Source: an uncultured Christensenellaceae bacterium (GTDB taxonomy: Bacteria > Bacillota > Clostridia > Christensenellales > Borkfalkiaceae). Taken from it: a stretch of 59,619 nt of DNA. The notes beneath the pieces are model-generated. The model was given only the letters and a program-made list of their open reading frames with translations. It was not told the DNA's origin and did no database searches. Shown here one piece after another: positions 24,921 to 33,105 of this stretch. Where the stretch lies: assembly GCA_910587625.1 (NCBI GenBank), contig CAJUMW010000008.1, positions 17,829-77,447 of the forward strand, written 5' to 3'. The first letter of the stretch is position 1, and each line of letters begins with the position of its first letter. The translations under genes and the position numbers were made by a program.

Positions 24921-25363
24921 AGATATTTACCAGTCGTTACCAAAACCCCGAATTGCAATCGGGCAATTACACGGTTGTGGGCATAACAAGGGGCGCGCCC
25001 AGATTTCCGTTAAAGTACAAGTTAAGCGGAAACATCATAGAGTTCGCGCCGCCCGGTTATTTGTTCAGTGAGAACGATAGGGCGGTGTTCACTCCAAAGT
25101 TCTTTGCACATCTTGACAGAGTTGGCATTGAACGGGCGAAAAGCCTTCTGCGACCGTATCTGTCATTTAACAAAGACATTGTTCTGTGTTGTTACGAAGA
25201 TGTCAGAATCCCCGACGAGTGGTGTCATCGCTTGGTATTTGCTGAATGGTGGCAGGCTCGCACGGGAATGGCGATACCTGAATTGCAAGACAGTTCAACG
25301 TGTAAGTCGGGCAAAAAGCCAGAAGCACAGCAAAAGCAAATGACGTTGTTCGACTTATTATAG
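24917..25363 (+). CDS. DUF488-like protein
   Basis: A 148-residue protein. VVGITRGAPRFPLKYKLSG, TPKFFAHLDRVG and IVLCCYEDVRIPDEWCHR fit the DUF488 family, in which the Cys-Cys and Cys-His groups are conserved. Biochemical activity is unproven. It ends in QMTLFDLL, resembling the QLxLF clamp-binding peptides that contact the replication sliding clamp. Its stop is directly followed by the tRNA. Confidence 0.75.
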   Translation: MKIFTSRYQNPELQSGNYTVVGITRGAPRFPLKYKLSGNIIEFAPPGYLFSENDRAVFTPKFFAHLDRVGIERAKSLLRPYLSFNKDIVLCCYEDVRIPDEWCHRLVFAEWWQARTGMAIPELQDSSTCKSGKKPEAQQKQMTLFDLL

Positions 25364-25439
25364 CCGCCTATAGCTCAACGGTAGAGCAGCAGACTCTTAA
25401 TCTGCGGGTTGGGGTGTTCGAGTCCCTCTGGGCGGACCA
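25364..25439 (+). tRNA. tRNA-Lys (anticodon CTT)
   Basis: The acceptor stem pairs CCGCCTA with TGGGCGG, the D arm is GCTC/GAGC, the anticodon stem is GCAGA/TCTGC with loop CTCTTAA (anticodon CTT, lysine), and the T loop is TTCGAGT. CCA is encoded. The T stem has one mismatch and the variable loop seems one base long, so it may be somewhat degenerate. It starts right after the DUF488-like stop and would be carved from that mRNA. It is phage-encoded, probably to help read AAG codons. Confidence 0.85.
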
Positions 25440-25474
25440 AATAGGTCTTCATTGTAAGACCGACAATAAAGTGT

Positions 25475-25507
25475 AGAAGCGACTACGATTTAGTAGCCGC
25501 TTCTTTT
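25475..25507. terminator. Bidirectional terminator between convergent genes
   Basis: AGAAGCGACTAC and GTAGCCGCTTCT form a 12-bp stem with one mismatch, then TTTTC. It separates the tRNA operon from the convergent minus-strand gene at 25509-26117, whose transcript could end on the same hairpin. Confidence 0.65.
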
Positions 25508-25508
25508 C

Positions 25509-26117
25509 TTATTGTTGTTCGTGATGTAAGTAGTCTTGATATTCTTTCTCGATAGCGTCGCGTATGCCTGCATAATCGCATTTGGTAGGCTTGCCGCGAT
25601 TTATCAGACCAGATAGAGAGATACTGCGTTGCATACCAAAGATGGCATCAATTTTGTAGGTAGCAAGAACGTAAAAGTCCCAGTTATTCAGATTGAGCGG
25701 ATTTTCTGGGGCGCGTTCCTTGCTTTTGTAATGGCAGAATACATAGACATTTGAATGGCGTTTGTGATTGTCGTAATCATACCGCGCTTCGTCTGGAATC
25801 CAGTCATACGCCGGCGAGATCGAGAAGATGATTTTTGAATACTTGTCTGGTTGATTTTTGGGGTACCACGATTGAAGATAGGCGGAGCATTTGACTTCGA
25901 TTTTCTTATCTTCCCATAGAAGGTCATACGACTCCCAGTCCACGTGAGTGGTGGTTAAGTCAAGGTCGAGCGCGGTTGCGATAATGAACTCCGCAAATGC
26001 GCCGCGCATTGTGTTGTTGAGCAAATCTGAAGAGTTCCATTTCCAGAAGTCAGACAGTAACCTATTGATAGGCATACCGTCAAATTTCAGATGCTCATTA
26101 CCTGTTAAAACTTGCAT
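25509..26117 (-). CDS. PD-(D/E)XK nuclease-like protein, third copy, inserted as a moron
   Basis: A 202-residue protein clearly related to the two genes at 13937-14945. It has TGNEHLKFDGMPINRLLSDFW, the RGAFAEFIIATAL helix, the core SYDLLWEDKKIEVKCSAYLQ and NLNNWDFYVL. The Asp and the Glu-x-Lys of a nuclease site are present. It faces against all surrounding genes, with its own GGAG site and a terminator on its 3' side, the layout of a moron expressed from the prophage. A defence or anti-competitor role is inferred. Confidence 0.75.
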   Translation of the reverse strand: MQVLTGNEHLKFDGMPINRLLSDFWKWNSSDLLNNTMRGAFAEFIIATALDLDLTTTHVDWESYDLLWEDKKIEVKCSAYLQSWYPKNQPDKYSKIIFSISPAYDWIPDEARYDYDNHKRHSNVYVFCHYKSKERAPENPLNLNNWDFYVLATYKIDAIFGMQRSISLSGLINRGKPTKCDYAGIRDAIEKEYQDYLHHEQQ

Positions 26118-26200
26118 AAACGATGTCTCCTTATTTATTTATCGTAGTTAATATTATATCAATTACAGGCGAAACTAACAAGTTACAGGAGGGCTTATAG

Positions 26201-27634
26201 ATGGCGCGATTTCAAAACCCCGGCGCATTGTTTCTGGGAACGCTCGTAGCGCAGGAGCAAAAGTTTCTCAAACCGTTACTCGAAAACGCAAAGAAGAGCG
26301 GTTATTCAAAAGTAGTAGAGCCTTGCGCGGGCGCATTTGCTATGTCGCACCTTGCAGCGCAGGTTGGTTATTCGGGTTCGCAGATAGAAGCAAGCGACGT
26401 TTCTATGTTCACGAGCATAATGGGTTACGCTATTATGGGAAAGACGCTCGAAGAACTGGAAATCAAAGCGGAAGGATTTACGGACGAAGAACTATGCGAC
26501 CCTGCGACGGCGCTCTATGCTCAACTCGTATTGAGAACCGCAAAGCAGGCGGGAAAAGACTACTTCTACAATATCTTACTCGATTTGCAGCATCGTAGAA
26601 CCGAGCATATCAAATCATTGAATGAGCAACTCGATAGGGCGCGTTCGGCGCTCAAAGGTATGAATTACCGTGCGCTTGATATGTGGGAACATCTTGATGA
26701 GTGTATCGACGATCCGCACACGTTGATTATCGCAAATCCGCCCACGTATACGGCAGGATTTGAAAAGTGGTATGACACGGGCGGTAAGATGACTTGGAAA
26801 GAACCGAAGTACGGTATCTTTGACGTAAAGACAGGGCTTCACGATTTGTACGAAAAGTGCAAAGACGCGAAAGCCCTTTTAATTTGCTATGAAGAGAACG
26901 CGCCGTATCAAACGGCGGGAAGTCCCATTTTCGCCAGATACGGAGTGCGTGAAGGCGTTAACGTGTACATCACGTCGAACAGACCAGAAGAAGCCACCGC
27001 TTTGGCTCACGGAAAGAAAATTACGCGCCCGAACGAAAGTCGGCTTGAACCGCTTGAATGTTCAATGCTTCCGCGAGATTACGTTATCACGAAAGACAGC
27101 GAAATTGCATTACAGCCGATCGATAGGGCAAACGCTCAATACTATCGGCAGTTATGGACGCACAATTTTGTCGGGTCTGCGGCGCAGATTAACATTGCCG
27201 TGTTCATCGACAAGATGATTGCGGGAGTATTCGGAATCGACAAAGCTGCGCTCACTATGGGCGCGTTTGGTACACAGGTAAGCGACGCGGTATTCCTTAT
27301 GTATGGAATGACTGTTCCGCATAAGAAATACAGACTGGGCAGGCTCTTAACGATGCTTGCGCAGAATAAGCCGTTTATTTACAGTCAATGCAACGACATT
27401 GAACGCGAGAAGGCGCACCACCTTAAAACGGTGCAGATGACAAAATACCCCGAAGCAAAGGAAATGCGCGGGGTTATGAAACTGACAAAGAAAGTTCCCG
27501 ACAAGAAGTATGGGTTCAAACTCACATACGAGTCGGACTTAAAAGACCGTAACGAGCGGCAAACGCTTGAAGAATGGCTCTTGAAGGAGGAGAGATGGCA
27601 AACGGAACGACAGAAAACCAAAGCGCAGAAGTAA
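26201..27634 (+). CDS. Adenine methyltransferase-like protein with Mom-like acyltransferase-like C terminus
   Basis: A 477-residue protein. Residues 38 to 52 (VVEPCAGAFAMSHLA) form the SAM-binding motif I, and NPPTY at 179-183 is the amino-methyltransferase catalytic motif. The region from about 305 on (INIAVFIDKMIAGVFGI, FLMYGMTVPHKKYRLGRLLTML, then GVMKLTKK) looks like a GNAT-type fold of the phage Mu Mom kind. The protein may methylate adenine, or combine two steps in a larger base modification. It overlaps the ParB-like gene by 40 bp. The domain split is inferred by eye. Confidence 0.65.
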   Translation: MARFQNPGALFLGTLVAQEQKFLKPLLENAKKSGYSKVVEPCAGAFAMSHLAAQVGYSGSQIEASDVSMFTSIMGYAIMGKTLEELEIKAEGFTDEELCDPATALYAQLVLRTAKQAGKDYFYNILLDLQHRRTEHIKSLNEQLDRARSALKGMNYRALDMWEHLDECIDDPHTLIIANPPTYTAGFEKWYDTGGKMTWKEPKYGIFDVKTGLHDLYEKCKDAKALLICYEENAPYQTAGSPIFARYGVREGVNVYITSNRPEEATALAHGKKITRPNESRLEPLECSMLPRDYVITKDSEIALQPIDRANAQYYRQLWTHNFVGSAAQINIAVFIDKMIAGVFGIDKAALTMGAFGTQVSDAVFLMYGMTVPHKKYRLGRLLTMLAQNKPFIYSQCNDIEREKAHHLKTVQMTKYPEAKEMRGVMKLTKKVPDKKYGFKLTYESDLKDRNERQTLEEWLLKEERWQTERQKTKAQK

Positions 27635-28530
27635 AGACTGTTTCCTATGAACAGATGCTTGAACTCGGACACGGCTTGATTATAGCCAAAGTTCCGCTTA
27701 CTTCGCTGCGCGAGCAGGACATCAATGCTCGAATAATGAAGAACGAGATGCAGAAGCAGCTTACAGACAACATCCGCAAACGCGGGCAACTTGAAAGCCT
27801 GCCTTTCTGCGCTCTCGTTGACGGCAAAATCGAAATCATATCGGGACATCACAGAATCCGGTCCGCAAAGGATTCGGGCGTTATAAACGAAATCTACGTG
27901 ATACTCGATGTTACGGGGTTGACACGCTCACAGATTGCGGCAAAGCAACTTGCGCATAACGCCATTAGCGGCTTCGACGACCAGTCCACGCTGAAAGAAA
28001 TCGTTAAACTGATAGACGACGTTGACGATATGCTGGAAAGTTACATCGGAAAGGACATCTTGGGCGAACCCCTTGCAGAACTCGAAAAACTTCTGTCCCC
28101 GACAGTCGAGTACGATTGGAAGAATATTGTATTTACGTTCCTGCCGCATCAAGTCAAAGACCTTGATAAACTTGTCGAAGCATTACGTTCACAGCAACCT
28201 GATTTTATCGGCGCTTGCGATATAGAACAGCATAAGCCTTTTATCGACGCTCTTGCAAAATATCAGGAGTTCGCAAACGTCAAGAACACGGGCGCGGCTA
28301 TTCACGCTATGATTAAAGGAACAGAGCAACTGTTCGACGATTTGCAATTCGACGATAAGCAGGAATGGGTACAGATCACATCCGTTCTCGGAAGTAGCGC
28401 AATCCCCAAAGAAGCGGCGGAAATCATCACGATGGCAATTAAGAAAATGATTGAAAGCGGCGATGTAAACGCCAAAAGCAAATGGAAAGCCATTGAACTT
28501 TGGGCGGCAGATTATTTAGGAGGTAACTGA
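27595..28530 (+). CDS. ParB-like nuclease-domain protein
   Basis: A 311-residue protein. The first 130 residues show a ParB/Srx-type domain: VPLTSLREQDINARI, LTDNIRKRGQLESLPFCAL and the IISGHHRIRSAKDSG motif. The C-terminal 180 residues are helical and not recognised. ParB-like proteins next to phage methyltransferases are thought to target or nick DNA for modification or packaging. It starts at ATG 27595 (GGAGG) inside the preceding gene's end, so the two are tightly coupled. Confidence 0.8.
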   Translation: MANGTTENQSAEVKTVSYEQMLELGHGLIIAKVPLTSLREQDINARIMKNEMQKQLTDNIRKRGQLESLPFCALVDGKIEIISGHHRIRSAKDSGVINEIYVILDVTGLTRSQIAAKQLAHNAISGFDDQSTLKEIVKLIDDVDDMLESYIGKDILGEPLAELEKLLSPTVEYDWKNIVFTFLPHQVKDLDKLVEALRSQQPDFIGACDIEQHKPFIDALAKYQEFANVKNTGAAIHAMIKGTEQLFDDLQFDDKQEWVQITSVLGSSAIPKEAAEIITMAIKKMIESGDVNAKSKWKAIELWAADYLGGN

Positions 28531-28531
28531 T

Positions 28532-29035
28532 ATGCCCCCGACCCCGAAATATAATCCCGAATATCACGACGATTGGGCGTGGTCGCTTGCATCGAAGGGT
28601 GCGATTGATGATGAGATTGCGGAAGCCTTTGGAATATCTGTCAGGACGCTCCACAGGTGGAAGCAAGAATACCCGTCGTTCTTACAGGCGCTAACAGTAG
28701 GGAAAGAAGCGGCAGATGCGAAGATAGAGAAATCTCTTTATAAGCGGGCGCTCGGCTATGACGTTAAGGAAAAGGAAACGCTGGTGGAAACGGACAAAGA
28801 CGGAAATGTTAGACCAGTCAAAGTTAAAGAAAGCGCGAAGCACGTTCCACCGGACACAATGGCGATTATGTACTGGCTCAACAATCGCTGTAAGCATACA
28901 GGAGAGTGGGCGCAAACCCAGAAGATTGAACTGTCTGGTAATGTCGGCAATGTCGATTTAAGCAAATTATCGGAAGAAGAATTGCAAGCACTCGCCGCGT
29001 ATGCGGTTGAGCATAATGGCGATAGCGACGACTAA
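28532..29035 (+). CDS. terS: Terminase small subunit (HTH type)
   Basis: A 167-residue protein with a helix-turn-helix at the N terminus (WSLASKGAIDDEIAEAFGISVRTLHRWKQEYP) followed by a helical multimer region (VPPDTMAIMYWLNNR). It is next to the large subunit and overlaps it by 20 bp. It belongs to another family than the P27 protein at 5508, which supports two separate phages in the window. It would recognise phage B DNA for packaging. Confidence 0.82.
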   Translation: MPPTPKYNPEYHDDWAWSLASKGAIDDEIAEAFGISVRTLHRWKQEYPSFLQALTVGKEAADAKIEKSLYKRALGYDVKEKETLVETDKDGNVRPVKVKESAKHVPPDTMAIMYWLNNRCKHTGEWAQTQKIELSGNVGNVDLSKLSEEELQALAAYAVEHNGDSDD

Positions 29036-30443
29036 CGGCAAGTTCTCGAAGAATTACCTTATGGCAGCCGGCGAAGCTGCGAAGTACGAACTCGCCAGAA
29101 GGCATTACGCAAATTACGTTGAGTTAGTACATCACGGCAGGTGGCAAAGAGCCGACCACTTAAATCTCGTCTGTGACGAACTTGAAAAGGTTTTAACAGG
29201 GGAAACGAAACGGCTTATGATTTTTATGCCGCCCCGACACGGTAAGTCTATGACGGTTACAAAGACGTTTCCGTCGTACTATCTGGGGAAGAACCCGAAC
29301 AAGCGCGTCATTGAGGTTTCCTACGGCGACGAACTTGCAAAAGAATTTGGCGAAGCGAACAGGTCAAAAGTATTTGAGTTCGGACAAAAATTGTTCGGAA
29401 TCAACCTGTCTATGTCGCAAGCCACAAAGACCAACTGGAATCTGCAAGGCTATGACGGCGGTATGATTTCTGCCGGTATCGGCGGTGTTATAACAGGTAA
29501 AGGCGCAGACCTGCTGCTTATAGATGACCCTATCAAGAACAGAGCAGAAGCGGAATCAGAAACATTCCGCAAACGTGCAATAGAAGCATATCAGTCCGAT
29601 ATTCGTACCCGTCTACATTCAGGCGGCGCAATCATTATCATTCTTACCAGATGGCACGAAAACGATTTAGCGGGGTGGTTGCTCAATCCAGAAAACGGAG
29701 AACCCGAAGATTGGAAAATACTTTCGCTCCCGGCAATTTGCGACGACGAAGATCACGACTTGCTTAATCGTAAGCACGGGCAGGCATTATGGCCCGCAGG
29801 CGGTTATGACGAAAAGTGGGCGGAAGAAACGAAAAAGGCGGTCGGCAGTTATGCGTGGGCATCCCTGTATATGCAAACGCCATCTCCGAGCGAAGGCGGA
29901 ATGTTCCGTCGCGGTTGGTGGAAATACTACAAGGTTCTGCCCAAGAAGTTCGACCAAGTTATACAGTCGTGGGACTGCACGTTCAAAGACAAGAAAGAAT
30001 CGGACTACGTTGTCGGTCAGGTTTGGGGCAAAATCGGTGCAGACCGTTATTTGCTCGACCAAGTACGCGGTCAAATGAGTTTCACGGAAACGCTTGTAGC
30101 TATCAAGTCCCTTACGGCAAAATGGCCGCAGGCAATAGCAAAACTCGTGGAAGACAAAGCAAACGGTCCTGCGGTTATCAACGTACTCAAAAAGGAAATC
30201 AGCGGGCTTGTTCCTGTTGAACCCGAAGGCGGTAAGGTTGTTCGAGCTACGGCGGTTACACCGCTTGCAGAAGCAGGCAATCTGTATATACCAGACCCGT
30301 CCATTGCGGCGTGGGTACACGATTATGTGGAAGAGTTTGCGGTGTTCCCGAACGGCGCACACGACGACCAAGTAGACTCGACCACGCAAGCAAATATCTA
30401 TTTCAACGGAAACGTCTTCAATATTGGGGCGTTAATATCTTAA
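29016..30443 (+). CDS. terL: Terminase large subunit
   Basis: A 475-residue packaging motor. The ATPase has Walker A (MPPRHGKSMTVT), Walker B (LLLIDDPIKN) and the ITKG-like coupling region. The C-terminal RNase H-like nuclease has SWDCTFKDKKESD, LVEDKANGPA and AHDDQVDS, supplying the acidic metal ligands. ATG 29016 overlaps the small subunit's 3' end. It cuts and pumps DNA into proheads through the portal encoded next. Confidence 0.94.
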   Translation: MAIATTNGKFSKNYLMAAGEAAKYELARRHYANYVELVHHGRWQRADHLNLVCDELEKVLTGETKRLMIFMPPRHGKSMTVTKTFPSYYLGKNPNKRVIEVSYGDELAKEFGEANRSKVFEFGQKLFGINLSMSQATKTNWNLQGYDGGMISAGIGGVITGKGADLLLIDDPIKNRAEAESETFRKRAIEAYQSDIRTRLHSGGAIIIILTRWHENDLAGWLLNPENGEPEDWKILSLPAICDDEDHDLLNRKHGQALWPAGGYDEKWAEETKKAVGSYAWASLYMQTPSPSEGGMFRRGWWKYYKVLPKKFDQVIQSWDCTFKDKKESDYVVGQVWGKIGADRYLLDQVRGQMSFTETLVAIKSLTAKWPQAIAKLVEDKANGPAVINVLKKEISGLVPVEPEGGKVVRATAVTPLAEAGNLYIPDPSIAAWVHDYVEEFAVFPNGAHDDQVDSTTQANIYFNGNVFNIGALIS

Positions 30444-30464
30444 TTCGACAAGGAGGTAAAAGCC

Positions 30465-32324
30465 GTGCATTTAACGGACGAAAACAAGGCAAAGTTAGAA
30501 CAGCTCAAACGTAATAACGAGCAGATCACGCAGCCTGCAGAACGTAAGCCATTCCGTGCAGACGGTTATGTTAATTTGCTGAATAAGTACGGAACAGGGC
30601 AGGACAACTCGGAAGCATATCGTTATAGTGCGGAAAACTTAACGCCTGATACGGTATTGACGAGCCATTACGAAACGAACGGCTTATTTGCAAAGATAAT
30701 CGACATTCCCGCGCAGGAAGCGGTCAAGAAAGGGTATCATCTGAACATCGCAGATAACGCGGTAGAAGAGTACATCCAGAAAAAGGTCAGGAAGTTGAAA
30801 TATTTTACGACGGCGGAAGAAAGCCTGAAATGGTCCAGACTGTACGGCGGCGCCCTTGCAGTTATGATTATCGATGACGGCATCAACGACCTCACAAAGC
30901 CTGTTAACTGGAAGAAAGCCAAAAAGATTGACGAAATCGTGGTGTATGACCGTTCACTGGTTATGCCTGATTATCAGTCAATGTACAGAGGAACAGGTAT
31001 GTACGGGACGGCGCAACGCTCGAAGTTCCGTATGCCCGAATACTACAACGTATACAGCATTTATGGTTCGTTCAGAGTACACGAAAGCAGATGCCTTCTG
31101 TACCGCAATGGGAAGATGCCCGAAAAGGCAAGCACAACGGATTACAGGTTCTGGGGCGTTCCAGAATATAACCGTATCAAACGCGCCCTGCGCGAAACGA
31201 TAACGTCTCACGGCGACGCGGTTAAATTACTCGAACGTAGCGTACAGGCGGTATACAAGATGAAGAACCTTGCGCAACTGCTGGCTACCGACGAAGGCGA
31301 AGAGCAAGCGCTCAAACGTCTGCAAATAATTGATATGGCGCGGGGTATTCTCAATTCCATAGCGATCGACAACGACGGCGAAGATTACGATTTCAAAAGC
31401 ACGTCCCTTACGGGAGTTAAGGAAGTCATAGATTCCGCCTGCAATATGCTGTCGGCGCTTACGGAAATTCCGCAGACAAAACTGTTCGGTCGCTCGCCTG
31501 CAGGTATGAACTCGACGGGCGAGAGCGATATGGAAAACTATTACAGCTTCGTAGACAAAATCCGTGAGTCGCAGGTCAAAGACAATCTATGTTCGCTCAT
31601 CGACGCAATCATAACGATAGGTATCAATACGGGCGAGATAAAAGGGAAGCCCGATTACGAACTCGAATTTGAGCCGTTATGGAACGAGAAAGAAAGCGAA
31701 CGCGCCACGATTGAACAGACCAACGCGCAGGCGGATTTGGTTCGGGCGCAGACCGCTCAACTCTACATTGATATGGGCGTTCTTGACCCTGCCGAAGAGC
31801 GTAAACGCTTGAAGGAAGAAGGCAAGTTTGGTATTGAAGACGAAGAATTGCCGCAACGCGAAGAACCGTTCGGGGACATCCTTGCACAACTCGGAAAGAC
31901 TGATAATGCAGATACTCCATACGACGGAGCGACGGGCGTAGGCGTAATAGTAGTCAAGAACGGAAAGATACTTGTAGGCAACCGCGACGACAATAATCAG
32001 ATCGGTAGTCCGGGCGGACATATCGAAACGTGGGAAGATGCAGACCGCGCAGCTCGGCGCGAAACGGAAGAAGAGTTCGGAATAACGCTCAACGATCTAA
32101 TCCCGATAGGTATGCTTGACAACCTGCCCGAAGAGTACGGCAAGTCGTTCTTATTCCTGTCTACGGACTTCAACGGCGTTCCGCATACAAATACCCAAGA
32201 GATGCGCAACAATCGCTTCCAGAGCGTATCAGAACTTCTAAACGAAGATTTGTACGTTCCTTTCAAATTCGCGCTCGAAAGGCTTATCGACACGCTTCAA
32301 ACTCGCGGCATCAACTCGCAATAA
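30465..32324 (+). CDS. Portal protein (DUF1073 family) fused to a C-terminal NUDIX hydrolase
   Basis: A 619-residue protein started at GTG 30465 behind AAGGAGG. Residues 1 to about 455 are a DUF1073-type portal (GLFAKIIDIPAQEAVKKG, KLFGRSPAGMNSTGESDMENYY). After a linker, residues about 485 to 615 form a NUDIX domain with a complete catalytic box from Gly518 (GHIETWEDADRAARRE then TEEEFG). Some DUF1073 portals carry an anti-CBASS Acb1 domain at this end. Here a NUDIX hydrolase sits in that place, so it may act on a nucleotide signal or metabolite. The fusion is intact with no internal stop. Confidence 0.88.
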   Translation: MHLTDENKAKLEQLKRNNEQITQPAERKPFRADGYVNLLNKYGTGQDNSEAYRYSAENLTPDTVLTSHYETNGLFAKIIDIPAQEAVKKGYHLNIADNAVEEYIQKKVRKLKYFTTAEESLKWSRLYGGALAVMIIDDGINDLTKPVNWKKAKKIDEIVVYDRSLVMPDYQSMYRGTGMYGTAQRSKFRMPEYYNVYSIYGSFRVHESRCLLYRNGKMPEKASTTDYRFWGVPEYNRIKRALRETITSHGDAVKLLERSVQAVYKMKNLAQLLATDEGEEQALKRLQIIDMARGILNSIAIDNDGEDYDFKSTSLTGVKEVIDSACNMLSALTEIPQTKLFGRSPAGMNSTGESDMENYYSFVDKIRESQVKDNLCSLIDAIITIGINTGEIKGKPDYELEFEPLWNEKESERATIEQTNAQADLVRAQTAQLYIDMGVLDPAEERKRLKEEGKFGIEDEELPQREEPFGDILAQLGKTDNADTPYDGATGVGVIVVKNGKILVGNRDDNNQIGSPGGHIETWEDADRAARRETEEEFGITLNDLIPIGMLDNLPEEYGKSFLFLSTDFNGVPHTNTQEMRNNRFQSVSELLNEDLYVPFKFALERLIDTLQTRGINSQ

Positions 32325-32710
32325 CGCAACGTCGCGGCAACGGCGAAAATCGCCATTTCTGCGGCAATAATTCCGCTTTATCGTTATTTCTGTCACAGAT
32401 ATTCGCTTTAACTCGTTTATCTGGGGCAGAAGTACATAAAGTATAGTATAGGAAATAAAAGTATAGAAAACAATAGGAAAGTATATGCAAAATCGCACGC
32501 ACTTTCCTATGATTTTTGTCGTTACAAGAGCGTAAGATTTCCATTAAAAGTTGCTTACGCTTACACTTCTGTAATTACAGATTGCTTTCGGTGGCTTTCT
32601 TATAATCTTCGGAACTTCGGTAATTTTCCTTGCTTTCCGATGTACATTCGGTTTAATTTGGGTTAGACTGAAAGTACAAATTAAATCAAACAAAAAGCGA
32701 GGTAGTTGCT
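32325..32710. promoter_or_regulatory. Non-coding region with hairpins and an operator-like palindrome
   Basis: No credible gene is seen. An ATAGGAAAGT/ACTTTCCTAT hairpin (32473-32510) followed by GATTTTTG could end the portal transcript. AGCGTAAG/CTTACGCT forms a second stem (32529-32561). CTGTAATTACAG lies within a perfect 14-bp palindrome at 32568-32581, using the same TGTAATTACA core as the switch operator at 15719. TATAAT near 32613 might be a -10 element. The head operon may thus have its own repressed promoter. Confidence 0.45.
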
Positions 32711-32737
32711 ATGAAAACTGAAAAGAAAATGACCTGA
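32711..32737 (+). CDS. Eight-residue leader peptide candidate
   Basis: ATG 32711 behind GAGG reads MKTEKKMT and stops at 32737. Its stop codon lies at the base of a hairpin (32731-32761) and ahead of two mutually exclusive stems over the next start codon. The arrangement resembles a translation attenuator. It is short and could be chance. Confidence 0.3.
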   Translation: MKTEKKMT

Positions 32738-32767
32738 TAGGAGATGCAGTCCTAACAGGTCGTAGAA

Positions 32768-32846
32768 GGTCTCAAACGACGGAGGTTTCAAAATGCGGAA
32801 ACTCAACATCGTTGAAAGCAAAATCATTATACCGCATTTTGAGACC
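32768..32846 (+). promoter_or_regulatory. Alternative RNA hairpins over a start codon
   Basis: GGTTTCAAAATGCGG (32784-32798, holding the ATG at 32793) pairs over all 15 positions, one wobble, with 32832-32846. The right arm can instead pair with GGTCTCAAA at 32768-32776. One fold hides the start codon and the other frees it, as in attenuators or riboswitches. Confidence 0.4.
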
Positions 32847-33101
32847 GAAGTCAATAATTTCAGCAGTAAAGCAGAAAAAATTATCGGAGGTCGCAATGAT
32901 GCGGAACAAGTCATTGGAAGTCGAGGATGCCATAATAGAACTCGGAAAGGTCCAGTCTCTCACGAACGTGCTGAACATAGGAATTACGGACAGCCCGAAC
33001 GTGAACGATATTCAGAACGCTTATTACATAGTAACCGATATGTTCCAAAAGGGTTATGCGGCATTGCAAAAAGCGTGGTACGGGGAGGTGGCGGCAAATG
33101 A
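32793..33101 (+). CDS. Doubtful ORF overlapping the next gene
   Basis: GGAGG precedes ATG 32793 and the first 35 codons look natural (MRKLNIVESKIIIPHFETEV). Beyond about 32890 the frame overlaps a better gene in another frame and becomes Arg/Gly-rich. It may be a short translated leader that couples to the next gene, or an older gene whose 3' end has been lost. Confidence 0.25.
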   Translation: MRKLNIVESKIIIPHFETEVNNFSSKAEKIIGGRNDAEQVIGSRGCHNRTRKGPVSHERAEHRNYGQPERERYSERLLHSNRYVPKGLCGIAKSVVRGGGGK

Positions 33102-33105
33102 ATAG
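32896..33105 (+). CDS. Small phage protein of unknown function
   Basis: A 69-residue protein with GGAGG before ATG 32896. It reads as a natural helical protein (VEDAIIELGKVQSLTNVLNIG, IQNAYYIVTDMFQKGYAALQKAW) and overlaps the next gene by eight bases. It is not recognised. It sits between portal and minor head gene, an unusual place for non-structural genes. Confidence 0.6.
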   Translation: MMRNKSLEVEDAIIELGKVQSLTNVLNIGITDSPNVNDIQNAYYIVTDMFQKGYAALQKAWYGEVAANE

